This document shows positions 32,255 to 41,940 of a stretch of DNA of 64,000 nt, one piece after another. Origin of the DNA: Streptomyces sp. NBC_00224 (GTDB taxonomy: Bacteria; Actinomycetota; Actinomycetes; Streptomycetales; Streptomycetaceae). The translations under genes and the position numbers were made by a program. The notes under the pieces are model-generated. The model did no database searches and had not been told where the DNA came from. It worked only from the letters and a program-made list of their open reading frames with translations. The stretch lies in NCBI RefSeq assembly GCF_041435195.1, contig NZ_CP108106.1, forward strand, positions 3,933,501 through 3,997,500. The letters are read 5' to 3'. Every line of letters starts with the position of its first letter. Within the stretch, counting starts at the first letter, position 1.

Positions 32255-34168
32255 ATGATCGGGGGAGGAACCATCAGCAGATCCGGCGACACACTCAGTC
32301 CACTCGGGCCCGAGGACCCGCGCGAGACCGCCGGCTACCAGCTCCTCGCCCGTATCGGCGAGGGCGGTATGGGCACGGTCTACCTCTCGCACACCCGTGG
32401 CGGACAGCCGGTCGCGCTCAAGGTGATCCGCCGGGAGTACGGCCAGGACGCCGACTTCCGTCGCCGCTTCGAGCAGGAGGTGCAGGCCGCCCGCCGGGTG
32501 CAGGGCTACCACATCGTGCCCGTGGTGGACCACGACACCAGCGGCGCCCAGCCCTGGCTCGCCACGCAGTACGTGCCGGGCCTCTCGCTGCACGACGCGC
32601 TGACCTCGTTCGGCCCGCTGCCGCTGCCCGCCGTCTTCCAGCTCATCGGCTGCGCGGCCCAGGCCCTGACCGCCGTGCACGCCGCCGGGGTGATCCACCG
32701 CGATCTGAAGCCCAGCAACGTGCTGCTCGGCTCCGGCGGCCCGTACGTGATCGACTTCGGCATCGCGCGCGCGGCCGACGCCACTCAGCTCACCGCGAGC
32801 GGCGGCATGATCGGCACGCCGCAGTACATGTCGCCCGAGCACGCGCTGGGCGAGCAGCTCACGCCCGCCAGCGATGTGTTCTCGCTCGGTCTGATCGCCG
32901 CCGTCGCGGCCACCGGCCGCCACCCGTACGGCGACGGCGGCGCCATCACCGTGGCCGCGCAGATCGCCAACTCCGCGCACCGCCCGCCGGACCTGAGCGG
33001 CTACCCGGCGGAGCTGCGCCCGCTGTTGGAGTGCACGCTGACCGCCGACCCGGCGCGGCGCATCACCCCGGCCGACCTCGCCCCGCTCTGCGAGCAGGCG
33101 TCGGGGCGCACCCTGCGGGACTTCACCGGCTGGCTGCCGGCGGCGGTGGCGGCGGAGATCGTCCGCAGTGAACAGACGGCCGCGACGCCGCCGAAGCCCG
33201 CCCCGGCCCAGCCCCCGCTGCCGCCCACCGCGGCCCCGGCGATGCCCCCGGCCCCGCCGCACACGGCCCCGCAGGCCCCGCAGGCCCCGCCGACGACGCC
33301 CCCGGCCGCCCAGGCACCGCCCGCCCCGCAGACGGGTCCCCAGCCGGGCCCGGTTCCCGGGTACGGCACGGCGTACGGCGCTCCATACGACACGGGGTAC
33401 GGCGCGGGCTACGGCACGGCACCGCAGCCCGCCGTCCACCCCCACGCCCACCCCCACGCCCAGGCCCACGCCCAGGCGCCCGCCCCCGCCCCGGCGCCGA
33501 GTGCGCCGCAGAAGAAGCCGAAGCGCCGGATCCGTACCGTCCTCATGGCGGCCGCCCTGGTCGTGGCGGTCGGTGCGGGCGCGGCCGCGGCGGTCTGGAT
33601 CACCCAGGGCAAGAAGGACGACGGCGACGACCAGGCCAAGGGCGGCACGACGCAGTCACCCGCCGCCAAGAACCCGCCGAAGCAGTCCCCGGCGGCGGAC
33701 TCCACGCCCTCGGACGGGGCGAGCGACGACAGTTCGGCGCCGCCCGCCAACGTCACGTACACGGTGGTCTTCCAGGACAAGCCGATCACCCTGCGTACGC
33801 CGGAGTCGCTCTCCACCACGCAGATCGACTTCGACATCCCGGCGGTGGACCCGACCGGCAAACTCGCCTACGACAACACCGAGTTCGAGGCGCGTGACGA
33901 CCGGCTGGACTTCAAGCAGGCGCTGGGCAAGGCGAACGGCACCACGCCGGAGCTGTGCCGCGAGGGCGCGCTGCAGAACCCGCTGCCCAACTCTGCCTCG
34001 GCCCAGGCACTCAACGACGACCATCTGATCCAGGCGGGCGACACCATGTGCTCGCTCACCACCAAGGGCAATCTGGCCATGTGGAAGATCACCAAGGTGA
34101 CCCCGTCCACGGACAACAACATCCCGGCGTTCGAGGGCACGGTCACGCTCTGGAAGGCGACGCGCTAG
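32255..34168 (+). CDS. Membrane serine/threonine protein kinase (PknB-like plan)
   Basis: This 637-residue receptor-type kinase has an N-terminal catalytic domain (about 25-290: RIGEGGMGTVYLS, VALKVIRRE, HRDLKPSN, DFGIARAAD, GTPQYMSPEHALG). A very Pro/Ala/Gln-rich and then His-Ala-rich juxtamembrane linker (about 310-415) and RRIRTV come before one membrane helix (AALVVAVGAGAAAAVWI, about 430-448). The outside part has an Asp/Lys/Pro-rich spacer and a beta-type domain of about 130 residues with two Cys (ELCREG, DTMCSLT), which I do not recognise; it is not a row of PASTA domains. The kinase domain is close to the preceding one, so the two probably arose by tandem duplication. It ends before a strong shared terminator. 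Confidence 0.9.
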   Translation: MIGGGTISRSGDTLSPLGPEDPRETAGYQLLARIGEGGMGTVYLSHTRGGQPVALKVIRREYGQDADFRRRFEQEVQAARRVQGYHIVPVVDHDTSGAQPWLATQYVPGLSLHDALTSFGPLPLPAVFQLIGCAAQALTAVHAAGVIHRDLKPSNVLLGSGGPYVIDFGIARAADATQLTASGGMIGTPQYMSPEHALGEQLTPASDVFSLGLIAAVAATGRHPYGDGGAITVAAQIANSAHRPPDLSGYPAELRPLLECTLTADPARRITPADLAPLCEQASGRTLRDFTGWLPAAVAAEIVRSEQTAATPPKPAPAQPPLPPTAAPAMPPAPPHTAPQAPQAPPTTPPAAQAPPAPQTGPQPGPVPGYGTAYGAPYDTGYGAGYGTAPQPAVHPHAHPHAQAHAQAPAPAPAPSAPQKKPKRRIRTVLMAAALVVAVGAGAAAAVWITQGKKDDGDDQAKGGTTQSPAAKNPPKQSPAADSTPSDGASDDSSAPPANVTYTVVFQDKPITLRTPESLSTTQIDFDIPAVDPTGKLAYDNTEFEARDDRLDFKQALGKANGTTPELCREGALQNPLPNSASAQALNDDHLIQAGDTMCSLTTKGNLAMWKITKVTPSTDNNIPAFEGTVTLWKATR

Positions 34169-34190
34169 GAACGCGACGCGTTGCGTACGC

Positions 34191-34232
34191 CTGAGGGGCG
34201 GCCACCGGTCACAACCGGTGGCCGCCCCTCAG
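34191..34232. terminator. Perfect bidirectional terminator hairpin
   Basis: An 18-bp perfect stem, CTGAGGGGCGGCCACCGG (34191-34208) with its complement (34215-34232), encloses a six-base loop TCACAA. It lies between convergent genes (stops at 34168 and 34240) and can serve both. There is no long U tract, as is common in high-GC genomes. Confidence 0.9.
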
Positions 34233-34239
34233 CCTTTGG

Positions 34240-37200
34240 CTAGCTGTGCGTACGCAGCAGCGTCCGCATGGTCCGCATCGCGACCGACAGGTTCGCGAGA
34301 TCGAACGCGTCCGAGCCCTGGATCTCCTCCAGGGTGGTGCGGGCGCGGCCGAGGATCGCCGCGTTCTTCTCCTCCCAGGCCTTGAAGCGCTGCTCGGGCG
34401 ACGAGGTGCCGTTGCCGACCGAGAGCACGTCCTGGGTGAGCCCCGCGTGCGCCGCGTACAGGTCCTCGCGGATGGAGGCGCGGGCCATGGACTGCCAGCG
34501 GTCGGCCCGCGGCAGCTCGATGATCCGGTCCATCAGCTGGGTGATCCGCAGCCGGTCCGCGAGGTCGTAGTACACCTCGGCGACGGCCAGCGGGTCCTTG
34601 CCGGTGCGGCCCGAGATCGCCACGATGTCGAGCGACGGGAACGCGGAGGAGAACCCGGCGACCCGGCGCGCGAGCACGTCCGGCACCCCGGCCGCGGTGA
34701 GCTCGTCCAGGATCGACTGGTACCACTCCAGGTCCGCGCCCTTGAGCATCTTCGCCAGCTCGCCCCAGACCTTCTCGACGCCCTCGGCGAAGTCGGTGAT
34801 GGTCTCGGCGATCTGGAGCGGCTGCGGCCGGTTGTTGAGCAGCCAGCGCGTGCCGCGCTCGACCAGACGGCGCGAGTGCAGCCGGATGCGGGTCTGGACG
34901 TCGGCGTCGACCTTGTTGTCGAGCGCCTCGACCGCGTCCCACACCGCGCTCAGGCCGAAGATCTCGCGGGCCGCGGTCTGCGCCCGGACGATCTCCTCCA
35001 TGGACGCGCCGGTCTCCTCCCGCAGTCGGTGCAGGAAGGTCGAACCACCGGTGTTGACCGTGTCGTTGACCAGGACCGTGGTGACGATCTCGCGGCGCAG
35101 CGCGTGCCCGTCGATGGCCTCGGCGAACTTCTCGCGCAGCTGCTTCGGGAAGTACGCGTGGAGCAGCTTCTGCAGGTACGGGTCGTCCGGCAGGTCCGTG
35201 TGGACCAGCTCGTCGGCCACCGTGATCTTGGTGTACGCGAGCAGGACGGCGAGCTCGGGCTGGCTGAGCCCGCGCCCGTTGTTGAGCAGCTCGCGGATCT
35301 GGCGGTCGGTCGGCAGGAACTCAAGACCCCGGTCCAGATGGCCGTCGCGCCCGAGGCGGCGCATGAACCGCTGGTGGGCGTGGAGCAGCGACGGCGACTG
35401 CGCGACCGCGTTGGCCAGGGCCGTGTTCTGCGCGTAGTTGTTGCGCAGCACCAGCTGGCCGACCTCGTCGGTCATCTGGGCGAGGATCTTGTTGCGCTGC
35501 TTGACGGTCATGTCGCCGTCCGTGACCAGACCGTTGAGCAGGATCTTGATGTTCACCTCGTGGTCGGAGGTGTCCACGCCCGCGCTGTTGTCGATCGCGT
35601 CGGTGTTGACCTTGCCGCCGTTGCGGTCGAACTCGATCCGGCCCAGCTGGGTCAGACCCAGGTTGCCGCCCTCGCCGACGACCTTGACCCGCAGGTCCTC
35701 GCCGTTGACGCGGATCGCGTCGTTGGCCTTGTCTCCGACGTCCGCGTTGGACTCGGCGGACGACTTCACATACGTACCGATGCCGCCGTTCCACAGCAGG
35801 TCCACCGGCGCCTTGAGGATCGCCTGCATCAGCTCGGCGGGCGTCAGCTTGGCGACGTCCGGCTCGATGCCGAGGGCCGCGCGCATCTGCGCGTTGACCG
35901 GGATCGACTTGGCGGTACGCGGGTGGATGCCGCCGCCCGCGGACAGCAGCTCCTTGTTGTAGTCCGCCCAGGAGCTGCGGGGCAGGTCGAACAGGCGGCG
36001 GCGCTCGGCGTACGAGACGGCCGCGTCCGGGGCCGGGTCGATGAAGATGTGGCGGTGGTCGAAGGCGGCCACCAGGCGGATGTGCTCGGAGAGCAGCATG
36101 CCGTTGCCGAACACGTCACCGGACATGTCACCGACACCCACGACCGTGAAGTCCTGGGTCTGGCTGTCGTGGCCGAGCTCGCGGAAGTGCCGCTTGACGG
36201 ACTCCCAGGCACCGCGCGCGGTGATGCCCATGCCCTTGTGGTCGTATCCGGCGGAGCCGCCGGAGGCGAACGCGTCGCCGAGCCAGAAGTCGTAGCTGAT
36301 CGCCACGTTGTTGGCGATGTCCGAGAAGGTCGCGGTGCCCTTGTCGGCGGCGACCACCAGGTAGGTGTCGTCCTCGTCGTGGCGCACCACGTCGGCCGGC
36401 GGCACGACCTCGCCCGCCACCAGGTTGTCGGTGATGTCGAGCAGCGCCGAGATGAACGTCTTGTACGAGGCGATGCCCTCGGCCAGCCACGCGTCGCGGT
36501 CCACGGACGGGTCCGGGAGCTGCTTGGCGACGAAGCCGCCCTTGGCGCCGACCGGCACGATGACGGTGTTCTTCACCATCTGCGCCTTGACCAGGCCGAG
36601 GATCTCCGTACGGAAGTCCTCGCGGCGGTCGGACCAGCGCAGACCACCGCGCGCGACCTTGCCGAAGCGCAGGTGCACGCCCTCGACGCGCGGCGAGTAC
36701 ACCCAGATCTCGAACGCCGGGCGGGGCGCCGGCAGGTCCGGGATGGCCTGCGGGTCGAACTTCATCGAGACGTACGCGTGGGGGTTGCCCTCGGCGTTCT
36801 TCTGGAAGTAGTTCGTCCGCAGCGTCGCCTTGATGACGGTGAGGAAGGAGCGCAGGATGCGGTCCTCGTCGAGCGAGGCGACCTGGTCGAGCGCCCCGTC
36901 CAGCTCTTCGAGCAGACCGTCGATGAGCTCGGTACCCGCGCTCTGGCGGCCCGGCGACATCCGCGCCTCGAAAAGCGAGACCAGCAGCCGGGTGGTGTGG
37001 ACGTTGTCGCGGAGGGTGTCCTCCATATAGTCCTGGCTGAAGGTCGAACCGGCCTGGCGCAGGTACTTGGCGTAGGCGCGCAGCACCATCGCCTGGCGCC
37101 AGTTGAGCCCGGCGCGCAGCACCAGCGAGTTGAAGCCGTCGTTCTCGGCGGCGCCGGTCCAGGTGGCGGCGAAGGCCTCCTGGAAGCGCTCGCGGGCGTC

Positions 37201-39210
37201 GTCCGCGAGGTAGTCGCCGTTGCCGTTGAGCTTCTTCGGCAGGCGCAGGCCGAAGTCGTAGATCCACGCGTGCGTACGGTCCGCGCAGCGCAGCTCGTAG
37301 GGGCGCTCGTCGGTGACCTCGACGCCCAGGCGCTGGAGGACCGGCAGCACGGCCGAGAGCGAGACCTGCTCGCCGATGCGGTAGATCTTGAACCGGCGCT
37401 CACCGGGCGCCGCGTTGACCGGCTCGTACAGCGAGAGCGCGAAGTCCTTGCGGCCGTGGGTGAGCTGCTCCAGGTGGACCAGGTCGGCCACGGCGGCGCG
37501 CGGCGAGTGGTCGGCCTTGTAGCCCTCGGGGAAGGCGTGGCCGTAGCGGCGCAGCAGCTCGGCGGCGCGCTCCTCGCCGCACTCGGCGTTCAGCGCGTCC
37601 GAGAAGCCGTCGGCCCAGGAGCGGGCGGCCTCCACGAGCCGGGCCTCGATGCGCTCGGTGTCGGCGTCGGTGAGGTCGGGCAGCACGGTGCCCGCCGGCA
37701 CGCGGACCACGAAGTGGAGCCGGGAGAGGATCGACTCGGTGTTCCAGGCGGTGAAGTCGACGCTGGTGCCGCCGAGCTCTTCCTTGAGGATGTCGATGAG
37801 CCGCAGCCGCACGCCCGTGGTGTAGCGGTCGCGGGGCAGGTAGATCAGCGCCGAGTAGTAGCGCCCGTACTCGTCCTGGCGCAGGTAGAGGCGCAGCCGG
37901 CGCCGCTCCTGGAGGTAGAGCACCGAGGTGACGATGGAGCGCAGCTGGTCGGCCGGGGTCTGGAACAGCTCGTCGCGCGGGTAGGTCTCCAGGATCTGGA
38001 GCAGGTCGCGGCCGTCGTGGCTGTTGGGCGAGAACCCGGCGCCGCGCAGCACCTCGTCGACCTTGCGGCGCACGACCGGGACGCGGCGGACCGACTCGGT
38101 GTACGCGGCCGAGGAGAACAGGCCGAGGAAGCGGCGCTCGCCGATCACGTTGCCGTTGTCGTCGAACTTCTTCACCCCGACGTAGTCGAGGTAGGAGGGC
38201 CGGTGCACGGTGGACCGGCTGTTGGCCTTGGTGAGCACCAGGAGCTTGTGCTCACGTGCCTTGGCGCGCGCGTCGGCGGGCAGCCGCTCGAACGACGGGC
38301 TGACCGGGTGCCTGTCGTCGCCCACGTGCTGCGGGTCGGAGCGCAGGATGCCGAGGCCGGTGCCGGGCACGGCCGCCAGCGAGTCGTCCTCGCGCAGCTC
38401 GTACTCGCGGTAGCCGAGGAAGGTGAAGTGGTCGTCGGAGAGCCAGCGCAGCAGCTCCCGGGCCTCGTCCACCTCCTCGTCGCGCAGGTCGCCGGCCTTG
38501 GGCTCCTTGGGGAGCTCGTCGGCGATGCGCAGCGAGGCGTCGCGCATCTTCTCCCAGTCCTCGACGGCTTCCCGTACGTCGGACAGCACCCGCAGCAGAT
38601 CGGCGGTGATCTGCTTCAGGTCGGCGCGGTCCGTCTCACGGTCGATCTCGACGTGGATCCAGGACTCGGTGAGCGCGTCGTGCGGCAGGCCGCCGGTCTG
38701 GGCGGCGGTGTCCAGGACCTCGATGAGCTTGCCGGTCACATCGCGGCGGACCACGACCTGCGGGTGGATCACGACGTGGATGCCGCGGCTCTGGCGGGAG
38801 AGCTCGTTGGTGACGGAGTCCACGAGGAAGGGCATGTCGTCGGTGACGACCTCGACGACCGAGTGGCTGCACGTCCAGCCGTTCTCCTCGACGGTCGGGG
38901 TGTGCACCCGGACGCTCGCGGTGCCCTGCGGGCGGTTTTCGGCCAGCCTGTAGTGCGACAGGGCGGCGCCGAAGACGTCGACCGGGTCGCGGTCGGCCAG
39001 GTCCTCGGGAGCGGTGTGCAGGTAGTAGCGCTGGAGGTACCCGAGGACGACGTCCTGGCCAGGACCTTCCTCCCCCGTGGACCCGGTAGTGGCTGCCCGG
39101 TCCTGGGGGGCGCCCCCCAGACCGCCGGGGCCCCCCAACGGGCTGTTCTCAGCTACCCGGGCGGCCCGTGCGAGCAGCTCGGCCTTGGCTTCGTCCAGCT
39201 TGGTCTGCAT
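34240..39210 (-). CDS. Large NAD-specific glutamate dehydrogenase (L_180 class)
   Basis: This 1656-residue protein matches in size and plan the roughly 180-kDa catabolic NAD-glutamate dehydrogenases first described in Streptomyces clavuligerus. They oxidise glutamate to 2-oxoglutarate and ammonia. The N-terminal half is a long family-specific region (HSVVEVVTDDMPFLVDSVT near 65, LGYREYEL near 275). The catalytic domain is at about 780-1250: KFDPQAIPDLP, GGLRWSDRREDFRTEILGL, VPVGAKGGFVAKQLP with the substrate Lys, then GVGDMSGDVFGNGMLLS of the NAD fold. The long C-terminal helical part follows. The ATG at 39210 has AGGAG twelve and AGAGG four bases upstream. It is monocistronic and ends at a hairpin shared with the kinases. 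Confidence 0.95.
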   Translation of the reverse strand: MQTKLDEAKAELLARAARVAENSPLGGPGGLGGAPQDRAATTGSTGEEGPGQDVVLGYLQRYYLHTAPEDLADRDPVDVFGAALSHYRLAENRPQGTASVRVHTPTVEENGWTCSHSVVEVVTDDMPFLVDSVTNELSRQSRGIHVVIHPQVVVRRDVTGKLIEVLDTAAQTGGLPHDALTESWIHVEIDRETDRADLKQITADLLRVLSDVREAVEDWEKMRDASLRIADELPKEPKAGDLRDEEVDEARELLRWLSDDHFTFLGYREYELREDDSLAAVPGTGLGILRSDPQHVGDDRHPVSPSFERLPADARAKAREHKLLVLTKANSRSTVHRPSYLDYVGVKKFDDNGNVIGERRFLGLFSSAAYTESVRRVPVVRRKVDEVLRGAGFSPNSHDGRDLLQILETYPRDELFQTPADQLRSIVTSVLYLQERRRLRLYLRQDEYGRYYSALIYLPRDRYTTGVRLRLIDILKEELGGTSVDFTAWNTESILSRLHFVVRVPAGTVLPDLTDADTERIEARLVEAARSWADGFSDALNAECGEERAAELLRRYGHAFPEGYKADHSPRAAVADLVHLEQLTHGRKDFALSLYEPVNAAPGERRFKIYRIGEQVSLSAVLPVLQRLGVEVTDERPYELRCADRTHAWIYDFGLRLPKKLNGNGDYLADDARERFQEAFAATWTGAAENDGFNSLVLRAGLNWRQAMVLRAYAKYLRQAGSTFSQDYMEDTLRDNVHTTRLLVSLFEARMSPGRQSAGTELIDGLLEELDGALDQVASLDEDRILRSFLTVIKATLRTNYFQKNAEGNPHAYVSMKFDPQAIPDLPAPRPAFEIWVYSPRVEGVHLRFGKVARGGLRWSDRREDFRTEILGLVKAQMVKNTVIVPVGAKGGFVAKQLPDPSVDRDAWLAEGIASYKTFISALLDITDNLVAGEVVPPADVVRHDEDDTYLVVAADKGTATFSDIANNVAISYDFWLGDAFASGGSAGYDHKGMGITARGAWESVKRHFRELGHDSQTQDFTVVGVGDMSGDVFGNGMLLSEHIRLVAAFDHRHIFIDPAPDAAVSYAERRRLFDLPRSSWADYNKELLSAGGGIHPRTAKSIPVNAQMRAALGIEPDVAKLTPAELMQAILKAPVDLLWNGGIGTYVKSSAESNADVGDKANDAIRVNGEDLRVKVVGEGGNLGLTQLGRIEFDRNGGKVNTDAIDNSAGVDTSDHEVNIKILLNGLVTDGDMTVKQRNKILAQMTDEVGQLVLRNNYAQNTALANAVAQSPSLLHAHQRFMRRLGRDGHLDRGLEFLPTDRQIRELLNNGRGLSQPELAVLLAYTKITVADELVHTDLPDDPYLQKLLHAYFPKQLREKFAEAIDGHALRREIVTTVLVNDTVNTGGSTFLHRLREETGASMEEIVRAQTAAREIFGLSAVWDAVEALDNKVDADVQTRIRLHSRRLVERGTRWLLNNRPQPLQIAETITDFAEGVEKVWGELAKMLKGADLEWYQSILDELTAAGVPDVLARRVAGFSSAFPSLDIVAISGRTGKDPLAVAEVYYDLADRLRITQLMDRIIELPRADRWQSMARASIREDLYAAHAGLTQDVLSVGNGTSSPEQRFKAWEEKNAAILGRARTTLEEIQGSDAFDLANLSVAMRTMRTLLRTHS

Positions 39211-39713
39211 GTCCTCTGGCTCCTGTCGCGCGCCGTTGCGTGACGTAGGTAGAAGCGGCGCAACGCCACGACGCGGGGTGTCCGGTCGAAGTCGACGTTA
39301 TGCCGCGATGAGAGATGCCCGGGTCGTTACTGGCCATTTTCGGCGAAGGGCCCGGGATACGGGAATCAGCGAGGGCCCGGGCACTGTGGCACTCCGGGCG
39401 CAGGGCAGGGGCGTCAGTGCCCCTGCGGGATATCGCGCTGATCACGGGTCAAGGCTATCGTCCCGCCCCCCCGAACCGTCACGAGCCGTATGTGTACAAA
39501 AGCGGGGCCCGAAGTTTGACACTCTGGACAGCGACGCGCGCCGTCCGCGTGCCCTCTTGGCAAACCGGCCGGGCCGGGGCACGTTTGCCCCGTACGCGCG
39601 GTGCGCCGAGCGGCACCGCGCACCGCACCGCGCACACCCCGAGGAACAGCGGGGCGAAGAGCCCCGCGCACCCTGTACGAGCCAGGCACGCACGGTCGAC
39701 TCCGGGAGCACCG
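39211..39713. other. Divergent intergenic region with one hairpin
   Basis: This 503-base gap lies between divergent gdh and the DJ-1 gene. It holds a perfect 8-bp hairpin, GCAGGGGC (39405-39412) with GCCCCTGC (39419-39426), and a repeated GGGCCCGGG (near 39350 and 39374). TTGACA at 39518-39523 is an isolated -35-like box. Open frames across it are high-GC shadows; no promoter pair is convincing. Confidence 0.5.
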
Positions 39714-40280
39714 ATGGCAGCCAAGATCCTGATCGTGACCGGCGACGCGGCGGAGTCGCTGGAGGTCCTCTACCCCTACCAGCGGCTGCGCGAGGAGGGC
39801 TACGACGTCCACATCGCCGCCCCCGCCCGCAAGAAGCTCCAGTTCGTGATCCACGACTTCGAGCCGGGCTTCGACACGTACACCGAGAAGCCGGGCTACA
39901 CCTGGCCGGCCGACCTGGCCTTCTCGGAAGTCGATCCCGGCCAGTACGCCGCACTGGTGATCCCGGGCGGCCGGGCGCCCGAATACCTGCGCAACGACCC
40001 CGAGCTGCGCAAGCTCCTGAAGGCCTTCTTCGACACGGACAAGCCGGTCGCCCAGATCTGTCACGGTCCCCTCCTGACCGCCGCGATCGGCGGCCTCAGC
40101 GGCCGCCGGGTCACCGCGTACCCCGCCCTCGAACTCGACATGCAGGCCGCCGGCGCCAGCTTCCGCGACGCGGAAACGGTCGTCGACGGCACCCTGGTCT
40201 CCGCCCGCGCCTGGCCGGACCACTCCGCCTGGATGCGGGAGTTCCTCACGGTGCTGCGGGCGAAGGCGCCGGTGACGTAG
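39714..40280 (+). CDS. DJ-1/PfpI family protein
   Basis: This 188-residue protein belongs to the DJ-1/PfpI (glutamine amidotransferase-like) superfamily. Seen: ILIVTGDAAESLEVLYPYQ at the start, ALVIPGGRAPEYLRND near 80, the nucleophile elbow AQICHGPLL with Cys near 116, and TAYPALELDMQAAGA. The Cys-His pair is kept, so protease, chaperone or glyoxalase-type activity is possible; the family does not allow a choice. The ATG at 39714 has GGGAG just upstream and starts exactly at the conserved domain; the frame is open earlier but without sense. Confidence 0.85.
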   Translation: MAAKILIVTGDAAESLEVLYPYQRLREEGYDVHIAAPARKKLQFVIHDFEPGFDTYTEKPGYTWPADLAFSEVDPGQYAALVIPGGRAPEYLRNDPELRKLLKAFFDTDKPVAQICHGPLLTAAIGGLSGRRVTAYPALELDMQAAGASFRDAETVVDGTLVSARAWPDHSAWMREFLTVLRAKAPVT

Positions 40281-40343
40281 CCGGGCGCGGCACGCCCCCC
40301 TCTGAAACACCCCTGAGCGCCCCTGAACACCCCTGGGCGCCGT

Positions 40344-40371
40344 GTGCGGGGCGTCTCCGGGCGTCCCGCAC
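40344..40371. terminator. Hairpin between convergent genes
   Basis: GTGCGGG (40344-40350) pairs with CCCGCAC (40365-40371) around a 14-base loop. It lies between the DJ-1 stop (40280) and the HAD stop (40412), where a terminator is expected. The stem is modest. Confidence 0.5.
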
Positions 40372-40411
40372 CATCCGGCGCCGCAGAGCCCACCGGGTGC
40401 GTACGAGGCCG

Positions 40412-41086
40412 TCAGCCCGCCAGCAGCTCCGCCGTCTCGACCGCTTCCGCCAGCGTGTCCACCACCGGCACCCCCGCCATCGCGAGGCTGGCCCGGCTGT
40501 GCGATCCGCCGGTGAACAGCACCGCCCGCGCGCCTACGTGCGCCGCGGCCACGGCGTCGTCCACCGCGTCCCCGATCACCACGATCCGGTCGGCGGATAT
40601 CCCCTCGCCCGCCTCCCGCAGCAGCGTCAGATGCCGCACCATGTGCTCGGCCTTGCTGCCGTGCGAGGGGCCGGTGCGTCCGTCGACCCTCAGGAAGTGC
40701 TCGGTGATGCCGTGCCGCCGCACGATCGGCACCAGGTGCTCGTGCGGCGCCATCGACAGCAGCGACTGGCTGCGCCCGGCCGCCCGCCGCGCGGCGAGCA
40801 GCTCGGCCGCGCCCGCCGTGAGCGCGCAGGCGTCCGCCCGGCGCCAGTAGTGCTTGTGGAACGCCTCGTCCATCACGAGCCACTCCGCCTCGGTCGGCAG
40901 CCGTCCCATCAGCCGCTCGTAGAAGCGGGGTATCGGCACGCAGTACAGCTCGCGGTACCGCTCCAGCGTGATCGGCTCCAGGCCGAGCTCCGCGAAGGCG
41001 GCGTTGGTCGCCTCGATGACCGCGGCGATGTCGTCGAGCAGTGTGCCGTTCCAGTCCCAGACCAGATGCGTCGTGCGCTTCCCCAT
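40412..41086 (-). CDS. HAD superfamily hydrolase (Gph-like)
   Basis: This 224-residue protein is a haloacid dehalogenase-type hydrolase of the phosphoglycolate phosphatase class with a helical cap after motif I. Motif I is WDWNGTLLDD at about 9-18; the second Asp of the usual DxD is Asn. Motif II lies near SLLSMAPHE, the Lys near KAEHMVRH, and motif III is RIVVIGDAVDDAVAA near 170. The Asp-to-Asn change removes the usual acid/base of phosphatases, though many annotated HADs carry it. The ATG at 41086 was chosen over a longer frame because the domain starts there. The substrate is unknown. Confidence 0.8.
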   Translation of the reverse strand: MGKRTTHLVWDWNGTLLDDIAAVIEATNAAFAELGLEPITLERYRELYCVPIPRFYERLMGRLPTEAEWLVMDEAFHKHYWRRADACALTAGAAELLAARRAAGRSQSLLSMAPHEHLVPIVRRHGITEHFLRVDGRTGPSHGSKAEHMVRHLTLLREAGEGISADRIVVIGDAVDDAVAAAHVGARAVLFTGGSHSRASLAMAGVPVVDTLAEAVETAELLAG

Positions 41087-41167
41087 GCCAGAACGGTACC
41101 CACCCCCACTGACAACGGACCCCGCTCGGGCCCATGAGGTGCCCAAGAGCGCAGGTCAGCGGGGCTG

Positions 41168-41674
41168 TCAGCCGATCAGGTTGGGAATCTCCTGCACCCC
41201 GAACCACAGCAGCTCGTGGTCCTCGGCCCCGTCGACCGTGAACTGCGCGTCGTCGTCGCCCTGGTCCGCCGCGCCCAGCGCGCCGGCCGCCGCGGCGACG
41301 TCGGTGACCGCGTCGTCCGAGTCCACGTGCACCGCGGCCGCCTTGGCCAGCGGCACCGGGCCGGGGATCCGCACCTCGCCCAGCGCGCTCGCGTCCAGAC
41401 TGCGGTCGGGGTCGGCCGAGGCGGCCCCGTCGGGCACGTCCACGGCGACCACGACCCGGCGCCTGGCGGCCTCCGGATCCCCGGCGAGCAGCCGCAGCGA
41501 CGCGGCCGCGGCCCGGCTCAGCGCCGCGTACTCCAGCTCCTCGATGTCGTCCGAGACGTACCACTCGCGCAGCCCCGGCGTGACGGCGTAGGCGGTCAGC
41601 GGGCCGGGGCCGAGCTCTCCCGCCGTGTGCGCCGTCGCGAGACCAGGGAGGGTCAGAGGGAGGTACACGCGCAT
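41168..41674 (-). CDS. DUF6912-like conserved protein
   Basis: This 168-residue soluble protein is of a type conserved in actinobacteria (it resembles what is catalogued as DUF6912; name from memory). It starts MRVYLPLTLPGL, and has LREWYVSDDIEELEYAALSRAA near 43-65, then an acidic end with DHELLWFGVQEIPNLI. There are no membrane segments or catalytic motifs that I recognise. The ATG at 41674 is preferred because the family starts there and AAAGAGCGG lies about ten bases upstream. It is followed by the HAD gene on the same strand, 81 bases away, so the two may be cotranscribed. Confidence 0.65.
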   Translation of the reverse strand: MRVYLPLTLPGLATAHTAGELGPGPLTAYAVTPGLREWYVSDDIEELEYAALSRAAAASLRLLAGDPEAARRRVVVAVDVPDGAASADPDRSLDASALGEVRIPGPVPLAKAAAVHVDSDDAVTDVAAAAGALGAADQGDDDAQFTVDGAEDHELLWFGVQEIPNLIG

Positions 41675-41940
41675 GACAGGCCGCTCTTTTCTGGTCGGAA
41701 GACGCACTCAGGATACGTGCGGGAGTCCCCCTTCGGGTTGCCCGCGCGGCACCGGAGGCCTCGGGTGCATGGCGCCGGATTCCCCGCCGCGACCGGCCCC
41801 GCCAGGCCTCGCATCACCCTGATAGGTGAATCTCCCGGGCCCCGCCCCGCCCGTCCCGACGCCCTTGCGACCGGCGCCGCCGCCCCCGTACAAGATCCCC
41901 AACAGAAAGCTACTGGCCGGTATCAAAGGGGGCGACAGAG

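Noticed and set aside
39518..39550. TTGACA at 39518 as a promoter for the DJ-1 gene
   Set aside because: No -10-like hexamer is found 16-19 bases downstream; the region there is GCGCGC-rich.
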